Below are positions 38,115 to 46,590 of a stretch of 64,000 nt of DNA, in pieces. The DNA comes from Dongshaea marina. Its GTDB lineage: Bacteria > Pseudomonadota > Gammaproteobacteria > Enterobacterales > Aeromonadaceae. The notes below the pieces were generated by a model. It was not told the origin of the DNA, did no database searches, and saw only the letters and a list, made by a program, of their open reading frames with translations. Positions within the stretch are counted from its first letter, which is position 1. Every line of letters begins with the position of its first letter. The stretch is from the NCBI RefSeq assembly GCF_003072645.1, contig NZ_CP028897.1, positions 1,377,658 through 1,441,657 on the forward strand, written 5' to 3'. The translations under genes were made by a program, and so were the position numbers.

Positions 38115-39056
38115 TGATGAATAGTCCACATCTGGCGATAGCCGGGCGCTGGAGCCGCTTTAAAAACTCCGATTTTTGTTACTACTTCATGCGTGACAAG
38201 GTTGCCATCTTTAGCTTCGCAGTATTCATGGCTCTTTTGGTCGCTGCCCTGCTGGCACCCTGGATCGCGCCAACCAATCCCTATGATCTGGCTTCTATCG
38301 ACCTGATGAACTCAGAGCTTCCGCCTGCCTGGCTGCAGGGGGAGATCCCCATTTTATTCTGGGAACCGACGATCAGGGGCGAGATATTCTCTCGACCATA
38401 CTCTACGGAACACGGCTCTCCCTGACCATTGGCCTTCTGGCCGTTTGCCTACAGGTTTTTCTGGGGGTGGTGATCGGTTTGATGGCGGGTTACTTTGGTG
38501 GACGCATCGATAATTTCCTGATGCGTCTTGCGGATATTCAGCTATCCTTGTCGACCATGATGATAGCGATCATCGTCTCCGCCATCTTCCAGGCAGCCCT
38601 GGGAACCGCGCTGTTTGCCGAGTTTGCAGTGGCGATGCTGGTGATCATCATAGGTGTGGCTGAATGGCCCCAATACGCTCGAACCGTACGAGCGGCCGTG
38701 TTGGCTGAGAAGAAAAAAGAGTATGTGGAGGCAGCAAGGGTGATGGGATTTCGCTCCCCCAGGATCATGCTCAGGCACATCCTGCCGAACTGTTTGTCTC
38801 CGATACTGGTGATTTCGACGGTGCAGATCGCTAATGCCATCATGTCGGAGGCTGCGTTGTCGTTTTTGGGGCTGGGATTACCGGTTGATCACCCCTCCCT
38901 GGGATCTCTTATCAACATAGGTTTTAAATATATCTTCTCCGGTGACTGGTGGATTACTCTGTTTCCCGGGTTGGTGCTGGTGGTGCTGGTTCTGGTGATC
39001 AACCTTCTGGGGATTGGCTCAGGGATCTGTTTAATCCAAAAGTTTATAAGGACTAG
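38114..39056 (+). pseudogene. Peptide ABC transporter permease (DppC type), two frameshifts
   Basis: A DppC/OppC-like permease broken by two single-base gaps. After MALLVAALLAPWIAPTNPYD the frame is lost at a G5 run near 38338-38342. One added G restores GGDPHFILGTDDQGRDILS, the conserved family sequence. The central part, with the EAA loop YVEAARVMGFRSPRIMLRHI, is intact. Near 39010-39013 a G4 run again lacks one base; with it the end reads NLLGDWLRDLFNPKVYKD and stops at 39056. Two corrections, both in G runs and both restoring family consensus, suggest sequence error more than decay. Confidence 0.88.
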
Positions 39057-39100
39057 TGTAGCTAAGCATTATTATCCTTAATGTTTATGCCAATGGCTCT

Positions 39101-39240
39101 GGTTTGCCGCTGTGCGGCAAACCGTGTCGGGGGTGCCCGACGGCACCTGACTTTTGTATCGCCAAAAGTCAGCAAAAGCTCGCTTCGCGCGATTACGTCC
39201 ATGTAATCGAGCTACGCAATTCGCCATCCATGGCTCAGGT
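39101..39240 (+). repeat. Hairpin array F
   Basis: Five hairpins in 140 bp: GGTTTGCCGC/GCGGCAAACC (39101-39123), GTCGGG-GGTG-CCCGAC (39126-39141), CTGACTTTTG-TATCGC-CAAAAGTCAG (39147-39172), GATTAC-GTCCAT-GTAATC (39191-39208) and GCCA-TCCA-TGGC (39223-39234). The first four have counterparts in the same order on the minus strand of array A with other stem sequences. The block follows the permease stop by 44 bp. From 39241 to the regulator stop at 39354 I see nothing else. Confidence 0.8.
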
Positions 39241-39353
39241 ATTTCATGGTGCAGGTGTAGTGGTTAATGTATTTGAGCTATGCAGGACTAGCCAGGACTG
39301 GAAAGCAGCACAAAAGAGCTGAGCAGAACGACTCAGCTCTTTGTAAGCAGTGC

Positions 39354-40277
39354 CTAAGGGCGGTTTCTTTCAATTGGAATACAGATATCAAAAGACCAGG
39401 GGAGCTCCGGGTTCCAGTCATTACGGTTATCAAAACGAGCAAAAACGGGTTTGTGGCTGCGTAACATGGCACTGTCGGTGAAATCTTTAATCGCACATAC
39501 CCATGCCTGGTTGAACTCACCCTGGCCACCATAAAACTCAAAGTGACAAACCCGGTAGAGCCCTCCCTGAACAGTCTGAATGTGATAGCTTTCCTGGTCA
39601 GACTGAGCATGCTCAAGCTCAACACAGGCATCCAGCCGGCACTTCTCATCCTGGGTGACCAGGGGGACATCCCAGTAGAGGGCAAATGTCAGGGGATTTT
39701 TGGGAAGTGGTGTCGGGGCAACTCTTGCTCTTAGCTCAGCAAAGGCATCCATGGTGTTCCTGAGATTATAGGGGCGCTGCTTTCGGATGTAGGCCACCTG
39801 AGAATCGGGAAGCTCAAGGGTTTCACAGTAGACGGGTTGCATCGGTTTAATATGTTGCAGTGGCCCTCTGTGTGTCAGCTCTTGCAGTTGATGGGTTAAA
39901 AATTCTAAGCTACGGTGCCGCAGCTTGCTGCTGCGATACTCAGAAGGAGTGACACCAAATTTTTGTTTGAAGCATCGGGCGAAGTTTTGTGAGCTGGAGT
40001 AGCCGCAGCGATGGGCTATGGCTGTGATGTTGGTCTCGTTGGTGTCCAGTAGATACTGAGCCGCAAACTCTAATCGAATGCGCCGGATAAAACCAGCGGC
40101 ACTCTCGTTCATTACTATTTTGAATATGCGTTGAAAATAGAATAGGGATAAAGAGCAGTATTCCGAGAGTTCATCCATCGAAAGAGGTCGGCACAGGTTT
40201 TGATAGATATAGTTTGTGAGATCGTGAGTGATAAAATCCTGATAACGGGACACACTTTTCAAGTTTCTCATCTGCAT
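39354..40277 (-). CDS. AraC-family regulator with C-terminal GyrI-like ligand domain
   Basis: About 307 aa. The N-terminal AraC DNA-binding domain has two helix-turn-helix segments (MDELSEYCSLSLFYFQRIFK and ITAIAHRCGYSSSQNFARCF) and the signature KFGVTPSEYR. The C-terminal half (from about residue 140) resembles the GyrI/effector-binding fold of the Rob and BmrR class (VAYIRKQRPYNLRNTMDAFAE, FALYWDVPLV, CHFEFYGGQGEFNQAW). Such proteins often answer small hydrophobic or toxic molecules. ATG 40277 has GGTGAG nearby; GTG 40286 is possible. Its target is unknown; no exporter lies immediately beside it. Confidence 0.85.
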   Translation of the reverse strand: MQMRNLKSVSRYQDFITHDLTNYIYQNLCRPLSMDELSEYCSLSLFYFQRIFKIVMNESAAGFIRRIRLEFAAQYLLDTNETNITAIAHRCGYSSSQNFARCFKQKFGVTPSEYRSSKLRHRSLEFLTHQLQELTHRGPLQHIKPMQPVYCETLELPDSQVAYIRKQRPYNLRNTMDAFAELRARVAPTPLPKNPLTFALYWDVPLVTQDEKCRLDACVELEHAQSDQESYHIQTVQGGLYRVCHFEFYGGQGEFNQAWVCAIKDFTDSAMLRSHKPVFARFDNRNDWNPELPWSFDICIPIERNRP

Positions 40278-40617
40278 ATCTCTCACCGGTTATTAAAAGA
40301 GAGGTAATCCTCATGAATATAATAGGATTCAATTCTAAAAGAGGAGGCAAACTCCACAAACAAACTTTTGGTTTGGTTGCTATAAACGAAAGGTTGATAA
40401 TTCATACGAATGAATCTGTCGTACATATTGTATTTTCAAATAAAATTAATATCGCTGTTGAAATAATTCGAAACACAAAATAACTGTCATTTTTTTTCGC
40501 AGAGAATGATAGTTTCAGTGCATCGCTCTTTGTTGTGTGTGTCGCTAAGTTTCTTTTAAAACAATGACATAAGAAGTTTGTTGTTGTCATTCAGGCTATT
40601 GTGGCTGCAATAACCCT
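40278..40617. other. AT-rich intergenic stretch
   Basis: About 340 bp with no credible gene. It is visibly AT-rich, unlike the neighbours. It should contain the promoter of the AraC-type gene; ATTCATACGAATGAAT (about 40400-40415) is a near-palindrome that could be an operator. Confidence 0.35.
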
Positions 40618-40875
40618 CTAAGCCAGGGTTAGTTCGAAATTCTGTTTGGCTGGAAAGTTTAAGGCAATATTCCATAGCCAGGGATTATTTTTATAGTGAA
40701 ATAGCTTTTCCCCTTGGGCGCCCCGTTTACAAATTACCTCTTCACAATCGAGACAGGCAAAGATACAGTAGATTGCATTTTCTGAAATACCGGTTTTAGC
40801 GGAAAGCTCCTTGGAGTTTAACCAGCGGTTTACGGCTTGTAGCTCCTGAATTAACTTATCTCTGTATTGACTCAT
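40618..40875 (-). CDS. Small helix-turn-helix-like protein of unknown function
   Basis: 85 aa. ATG 40875 is preceded by GAGGTAAG at good spacing, which supports a real gene. The region VNRWLNSKELSAKTGISENA could form a winged-helix type helix-turn-helix, followed by three Cys residues (CIFACLDCEEVICKRG) that might bind metal or respond to redox. The family was not recognised. It stands alone, divergent from the LysR-type gene by about 210 bp, and both could share a regulatory region. Confidence 0.55.
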   Translation of the reverse strand: MSQYRDKLIQELQAVNRWLNSKELSAKTGISENAIYCIFACLDCEEVICKRGAQGEKLFHYKNNPWLWNIALNFPAKQNFELTLA

Positions 40876-41087
40876 GGCTTACCTCATATTCGGCTTTATC
40901 ATCTGGTTTGCTGATTCTCCTCCTTAGGGTCTGGCTTAGAGCACAACAGGGAGAGTTAGTTTTACCAGTGGTTGTTTATTGAGCATTTCTGGCTCATGGG
41001 CGGCTATTTTAGGAGGGGAGCTGTGGCAGTTAAACCGACGAGGTGTTTAACTGTTATAAACGGCAAGTTGATAAGCTTGGAGTGAGT

Positions 41088-42029
41088 ATGCCGACACTTG
41101 ATGCAATGCGCGCCTTTATTGCCGTTGCCGAACATGGTGGTTTTACCAGTGCCGCGAAGCACTTGGTTGTGACTGCAATGGCCCTGAGTAAGCAGGTCAA
41201 ACGCCTGGAGGAGGAGCTGGGTCTATCCCTGCTAAAGCGCACGACACAGAAGGTGAGTCTGACAGATTTTGGGAGCTCTTACCTTGAGAAGTGTCGAAGC
41301 ATAGTGAATGCGGCAGATGAGCTGGAGCAGTGGAGCCGCTCATTTCATAGCTCGCCGAGTGGCCGCCTGGAGATCCTGGCTGCGCAGCCTTTTTCAGAGT
41401 ACCTGATGATGCCTCATCTGGCGGAGTTTCGGGAGCTGTATCCGGATATCCAGCTCCACATAAACTATGTTAAAGAGCATATCCATCCTTCTGAGATGAA
41501 CTTTGATCTGGCATTCGGAATGAATGAGTATCTGGGACGTCGCCAGCAGGGGCTAAAAAGGCGGTTGCTGTTTGAGACAGAGCTTTCTCTATATGCTTCT
41601 CCCGATTATCTGGATAGGTATGGGATGCCGCAGACCCCAAGAGAGCTCCTCGATCACTGGTTGATTGCCGATGGTACGGCGGAGCCACGAAACCTGTTAC
41701 CCATCACTCAGGGGACTCATTATTACGAACCGGCAAACTTAAGTTACGTCCTCCCAAGGTTAGCGGTGGAGTGTACCGATTACCATGGTCGCTTCAAGCT
41801 TGCCTGTGATGGGCTTGGGATTTGGGTCGGATATAAAAAATATTATCCGCCACTGTGGCAAGCCCTTGAGGAGGGGCGCTTGGTGAAGGTACTTGAAGAG
41901 TACTGGCTCAAGCCCTGGCCTATCTATCTCTATTATCAGGTTGCTCGCTATGAGCAGCCAAAATTGAGAGCCTTTATCGATTTTATGATGGACAGGGTGG
42001 CTGGCTGGGAGCCGAAGCCTTCACGATAA
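41088..42029 (+). CDS. LysR-family transcriptional regulator
   Basis: 313 aa from ATG 41088, which has GGAGTGAG upstream; an earlier start at 41043 would add 15 atypical residues. The N-terminal helix-turn-helix is classic: MPTLDAMRAFIAVAEHGGFT, SAAKHLVVTAMALSKQVKRL, EEELGLSLLKRTTQKVSLTD. The effector-binding part follows (RLEILAAQPFSEYLMMPHLA) and includes LYASPDYLDRYGMPQTPREL. It precedes the acyltransferase on the same strand by 105 bp. LysR proteins usually control a neighbour, but divergent pairing, the common case, would point to the 85-aa gene. Confidence 0.88.
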   Translation: MPTLDAMRAFIAVAEHGGFTSAAKHLVVTAMALSKQVKRLEEELGLSLLKRTTQKVSLTDFGSSYLEKCRSIVNAADELEQWSRSFHSSPSGRLEILAAQPFSEYLMMPHLAEFRELYPDIQLHINYVKEHIHPSEMNFDLAFGMNEYLGRRQQGLKRRLLFETELSLYASPDYLDRYGMPQTPRELLDHWLIADGTAEPRNLLPITQGTHYYEPANLSYVLPRLAVECTDYHGRFKLACDGLGIWVGYKKYYPPLWQALEEGRLVKVLEEYWLKPWPIYLYYQVARYEQPKLRAFIDFMMDRVAGWEPKPSR

Positions 42030-42134
42030 GCTGATCGAACGCTCTGCTTTTTGTGCTTCCTCTGACAGGGTCTAGAGTGGTCGTTTATTTGTCTGCTCAT
42101 TACTGATTAGTACAATATATAAATAGGATATTCA

Positions 42135-43211
42135 ATGAATACTCAGGTAAAACCAAGGCGCTATGATTTTCTGGATAATATCAAGTGGGTGCTGGCGGTA
42201 TTGGTGATTTTGCACCATTGTGCCTCGACGGCAGGCCTGGATCCGATCGGTTATAACCTGCCTCATGTCAAAGAATCGATGCAATATCAGTATGGAATTC
42301 TGGGCTCATTTCAAGGGATCAATCAGTCATTTTTTATGTCACTATTTTTCTTTATCTCGGCTTATTTTGTGATCCCTTCGTACGAGCGCAAGGGCGCAGG
42401 GAGATTTATGCTTGATAAGCTAAAACGCCTTGGGATCCCAACCCTGATCACTTTGTTTATTATCTTTCCCGTTATTGGTTCAGTTGATTTCGCCAGATCA
42501 AATGTAGAAGGTTTTTTCCTTAACGGAAATATTATCTTAGGTGTGACCTGGTTTTGCTGGACCCTGATTGTGTTTAGCGGGGTGTTTGCCCTGTGCCGCA
42601 TTGTCATCACTGGGAGCTCAAAGGAGCAGCTTGATAAGCCATTTCCGGCACTTTGGAAGATCCTGCTGTTTGCCGTGGTGATGATCCCGGTTAATTTTTT
42701 TGGATTTTATCTGATGAAGATGCTGGGTCAGGACTTCTTAGGTTTCCACCTCTTGAAGTACTTTCCCCTGTATATCTCTATGTTTTACTTTGGGATTCAG
42801 GCTTACAAATACCAGTGGCTGGATAAATTGGAGTTTAAACATGCCTTTGCCGGGATCCTGATGTGGATTATAGCGAAGGCGTTTATCGCTCCTATAGCGT
42901 CAGGCTATGGTTTGTACGATGAGATGGTAACCCGTGGGTTTACCGTCATTGGCATGTCGATGTTTCTGCTCTATGGCTTCAAGATCTTGTTTGATTGCAA
43001 AGGCAAATGGAGTTCACTGTTGGCAAGAACCGCTTTTGCCGCTTATGTGGTGCAGAATGTCCCAATGAAATTTGCCGCAGACCTTTATCAGCCGTTTATG
43101 GCACAGACACCCTTAATTAATTTTGTGGTAATCGCGATCCCCTCGGTGATCGGCTCTTTTGCTATTGGTTATCTTATCTGCAAGACTCCGGTGCTCAAGC
43201 GGATTTTTTAA
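42135..43211 (+). CDS. Acyltransferase family 3 membrane protein
   Basis: 358 aa with about ten membrane helices. The family start RYDFLDNIKWVLAVLVILHH contains the conserved His of acyltransferase-3 (OafA/YrhL-like) proteins. FMSLFFFISAYFVIPSYERK and the following KLKRLGIPTLITLFI block are also typical. These enzymes acylate extracytoplasmic sugars, glycans or antibiotics from cytoplasmic donors; the acceptor here is unknown. There is no C-terminal SGNH domain. It ends at a strong bidirectional terminator shared with mscS. Confidence 0.85.
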   Translation: MNTQVKPRRYDFLDNIKWVLAVLVILHHCASTAGLDPIGYNLPHVKESMQYQYGILGSFQGINQSFFMSLFFFISAYFVIPSYERKGAGRFMLDKLKRLGIPTLITLFIIFPVIGSVDFARSNVEGFFLNGNIILGVTWFCWTLIVFSGVFALCRIVITGSSKEQLDKPFPALWKILLFAVVMIPVNFFGFYLMKMLGQDFLGFHLLKYFPLYISMFYFGIQAYKYQWLDKLEFKHAFAGILMWIIAKAFIAPIASGYGLYDEMVTRGFTVIGMSMFLLYGFKILFDCKGKWSSLLARTAFAAYVVQNVPMKFAADLYQPFMAQTPLINFVVIAIPSVIGSFAIGYLICKTPVLKRIF

Positions 43212-43235
43212 TCCGAGCTAAGTTCACCTGCTCTT

Positions 43236-43267
43236 AAGCTCAGGCTGCCATATGGCAGCCTGAGCTT
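43236..43267. terminator. Bidirectional terminator, 15-bp stem
   Basis: AAGCTCAGGCTGCCA and TGGCAGCCTGAGCTT pair perfectly around TA and are followed by T residues. It lies between the convergent acyltransferase and mscS-like genes. Confidence 0.9.
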
Positions 43268-43285
43268 TTTAACAACATTGGCTGA

Positions 43286-44227
43286 TTAGGCCTGATAGCG
43301 CTCCCGAATGTCATGCGGTGGTGAGCTTTGGGTCACCTCGGTCAATGAGGGTTGGTTTTCTCTACTCTGATCCAGGGTAAAATAGACTCTGTGATAAAGG
43401 ATCCCGAGCTGCTGCAACCTGGCGGTGAGTTCGGTGCGGATATCATTGCCGAGCTCCCAGGCTTCACTGGGTGAGTCAGCCCAGGCGGCTATCCAGCACT
43501 TAAGGCCCTCTTTTCCCATCTCCATCACCCAGAACTTGGGATCTTCATACCCTGCATGACTTTCGCTCATTTGAGCTGCCTCGATGGCAGCTTTTTTGAC
43601 CTCTTTAAGATCGGCATCGGCGGCAACCCAGAACTCGACATGGCACCATTGATAGCTGTCATGGATGGTGAGATTGACAAAATCCCGTGACAGCAGCTCT
43701 GAGTTGGGAATGAGATGGCGCCGCCAGTTCCAGATCTTAATCACGCAATGGGTCCAGGTGATATCCTCGATGGTGCCGTAGTGATCGCCAACTATGACTG
43801 TATCCCCCTCACGGATCACCCCGGAGAAGGTGAGCATGATCCCGGCGATAAGATTCTCCAAAGTGGAGCGGGCGGCGATACCGACGATGACACCCACCAG
43901 GCCGATCGCCAGCGACACGGCAGCGGCAGGCAAGATCCCAAGCAGGGGGATGCTGGCGATCATAATGAGCAGAAGAAGAACGATGACCATCAGACCACGG
44001 CGGATCACGGTAAAGCGGCGTCCGACGCTCTTGAGGGCTTTTTGTTTGGCACTGCGAGCGGGGTGATCCAGTGGGGATTCGGTGGCTATGGGGGAGACTT
44101 TCTTGCGCTTTTTGATGGTTTCCCGTTGGCGCTGCTCGATGCCAAGCATTAGCCGTCTGCCGGCCAGGATCAGCAGTCCCAGGATGAGGAGTAGTGCCGG
44201 AATTAGGATCCATTGTTCAAGCGTCAT
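43286..44227 (-). CDS. Small-conductance mechanosensitive channel (MscS family)
   Basis: 313 aa. A first helix (WILIPALLLILGLLILAGRR) is followed by a charged loop and then two helices (LMVIVLLLLIMIASIPLLGI and the pore-lining segment around AVSLAIGLVGVIVGIAARST). The MscS beta domain follows (GVIREGDTVIVGDHYGTIED, WNWRRHLIPNSELLSRDFVN). The C-terminus is a mixed alpha/beta domain with a polar tail. The channel releases solutes on hypo-osmotic shock. It sits next to the BetT-like choline carrier, separated from it by a terminator; uptake and release of osmolytes are thus encoded side by side. Confidence 0.88.
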   Translation of the reverse strand: MTLEQWILIPALLLILGLLILAGRRLMLGIEQRQRETIKKRKKVSPIATESPLDHPARSAKQKALKSVGRRFTVIRRGLMVIVLLLLIMIASIPLLGILPAAAVSLAIGLVGVIVGIAARSTLENLIAGIMLTFSGVIREGDTVIVGDHYGTIEDITWTHCVIKIWNWRRHLIPNSELLSRDFVNLTIHDSYQWCHVEFWVAADADLKEVKKAAIEAAQMSESHAGYEDPKFWVMEMGKEGLKCWIAAWADSPSEAWELGNDIRTELTARLQQLGILYHRVYFTLDQSRENQPSLTEVTQSSPPHDIRERYQA

Positions 44228-44306
44228 CGCTACTCTCCCTGAGTCAAATACGAGTCCCTGTAAAATCAGTGTGGCATAAGTTTCGATGAAAGAGGCAAGC
44301 CGCTAA

Positions 44307-44333
44307 AAAAATAGGCTGCCGAGGCAGCCTATT
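44307..44333 (-). terminator. Terminator of the betT-like gene
   Basis: On the minus strand AATAGGCTGCC and GGCAGCCTATT pair around TC and are followed by seven T residues. Confidence 0.9.
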
Positions 44334-44357
44334 GGGTCATGAACTCAAGATCTGAGC

Positions 44358-46314
44358 CTAGCGAAGCATATGTAAAAAGTGCAGATGCTTTTCATATTGA
44401 GCCAGCAGATCGCTGATGATCTGCTCCTGGCTCCAGCCCATAATGTCATAATCCTGGCCACCCTCCCTGAGGTGAACCTCGGCGCGGAAATACTTATCAT
44501 CGGCCTCATCAATCTCTTCACAGAGCAGGGATTCATCCGGCTGTAAGTGCGCCTTACTCAGTACCTCATACAGAAAATCGGTCTCCTCACCGTGGGAGAC
44601 GGTCAGGCGTAGTTGAGTGGCGCTCTTTTGTGCGACATCAACCTCGATGCCGTTACGCTCCAGCTCTTTGGCAAAGGTCTCCAGGGCGGGTTTGGCTGTT
44701 TCGGTAATAAAGATCCGCACCTCTTTACGGGTTGGGAAAACCAGCAGATTTTGCAGCCTCTGCTGCCAGGGAACCCGAGCCTGAATTGGGGTCGGAGCCG
44801 TGACCGCCAACAGCTGACTGTCGCGCTTGGCACTATCAATTCTCAGTGCCTTGAAAAGGCCGTAGATGGCGGCCATCAGGATCAGAGAGAAGGGCAGGGC
44901 ACTGGCGATGGTCGCAGTTTGCAGGGCGCTAAGGCCGCCAGCAATCAGCAGCGCGATGGCGACGAAGCCCACCAGAGAAGACTAGTAGACCCGCTGCCAG
45001 ATTGGGGTGTCATCACGGCCGTAGGATGCCAGCATATTGAGCACCATGGCTCCTGAGTCCGCCGAGGTCACAAAGAACACCAGCACCATAATGATGGCGA
45101 CGAAAGAGAGCACCGAGGAGAAGGGGAACTGCTCTAAAAAGGCAAACAGGGCCAGGGATTGATCCTGACTGACGATCTTGGCCAGTGAGCCGAGCCCCTG
45201 ATGGAAGATCATATTGATTGCTGAGTTACCAAATACAGTCATCCACAGCATGGTGAAACCAGCCGGAACCAGCAGGGCTCCGGTGACAAACTCGCGGATG
45301 GTGCGGCCCCTTGAGATCCGGGCGATAAACAGGCCGACAAAAGGCGACCAGGCCAGCCACCATCCCCAGTAGAAGATGGTCCAGCCTCCGAGCCAGTCGG
45401 TGGGGGCATAGGCATAGAGGTTAAAGGTTTTACCCACCAGTTCAGAGAGGTAGTTGCCGATATTCTGCACAAAGCTCTGCATCAGTAGCACTGTGGGGCC
45501 CAGCACCAGGACCAGCAGTAGCAGTACGAATGCCAGACCTATATTGATCTGGGACAGCAGTTTGACCCCCTTATCCAGCCCGGCTACGACCGAGATGGTG
45601 GCAAGCACAGTGGTCACTATGATCAGCAGGATCTGTACCTTGGTATCCACCGGGACCCCAAACAGGTGATGAAGACCAGAGTTAATTTGTAGTACCCCAA
45701 AGCCCAATGTAGTTGCCACACCACATACGGTGCCGATAATGGCAAAGATATCAACCGCATGGCCCCAGGGCCATAGATCTTTTCACCTATGATGGGAAAC
45801 AGGGCCGAGCGCAGGGTCAGGGGCAGATTATGCCGGAAGCTGAAGTAGGCCAGGATCAGGGCGACGATCGCATAGATTGACCAGGCATGTAGTCCCCAGT
45901 GAAAGAAGGTCAGGGTCATGGCTTCACGGGCCGCGGCGACCGTATCCGGATTGCCGACCGGTGGTGAAAGGAAGTGCATCACAGGCTCTGCGACACCAAA
46001 AAACATCAGGCCAATCCCCATCCCGGCCGAGAACAGCATGGCAAACCAGGAGAGATAGCTGTAATCGGGTTCGGCATGGTCCGGACCTAGCTTGATATCC
46101 CCATATTTAGAGAAGCTGACAACCACCACGCTGAAGACGATGATCGCCACGATCAGCACGTAGTACCAACTTAGATGGGCTACGATCAGCGCCTGAGCTT
46201 TCTTAAAAATCTGTTCGGTTTGAGCGGGATCTAATACGGCAAAGCCGACGATTAGCATGAGCAAAAGGGTCGCGGTATAAAAAACCCAGGGGTTGATGTT
46301 TCTGTTTTTTTCAT
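44358..46314 (-). pseudogene. betT: BCCT-family choline/betaine transporter (BetT-like), two frameshifts and an amber codon
   Basis: About 652 codons, twelve helices, with the BCCT signature near GGWTIFYWGWWLAWSPFVGLFIARISRGR and GMGIGLMFFGVAEPVMHF. The long cytosolic C-terminus (about 180 residues, RIFITETAKPALETFAKELE to LHFLHMLR) is the osmosensing tail of BetT. From ATG 46314 (GGGAG upstream) the frame is lost at an A7 run, and again at GGCCCTGGGGCC (about 45760-45771). One added base at each gives NRNINPWVFYTATLLL and YGPWGHAVDIFAIIGTVCG. Separately TAG at 44982-44984 replaces an expected Trp (QRVY-stop-SSLVGF). The frameshifts look like sequence errors; the amber codon may be a true mutation. 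Confidence 0.85.
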
Positions 46315-46521
46315 AGCAGCGACTCCCGCAGGTATCCTCTCATCTTCATTTCGGTTGTAGGTCCCATGTTCTGTATGTTCCAGGGAGCAGATGGATCAAG
46401 GCTATCTTTTGGCTAAGATACAATAGCCAAATTATAGTTGCCCGCTGGCATGGGGATGCCAAAGGTCATGGCAAAATCCCTCATACATCATTGAATATGC
46501 GCATAAACAACGCATCATGTT

Positions 46522-46558
46522 TAAAACACAGGATCCAGGCAGAGCCTGGATCCTGTGT
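46522..46558 (-). terminator. Terminator of the MHS transporter gene
   Basis: ACACAGGATCCAGGC and GCCTGGATCCTGTGT form a perfect 15-bp stem around a three-base loop. On the minus strand TTTTAA follows. The rest of 46315-46590 is the betT-like promoter region, with no gene. Confidence 0.88.
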
Positions 46559-46590
46559 CATTCAGTCGGCCAGAAGGCCGCAACTTGAAA

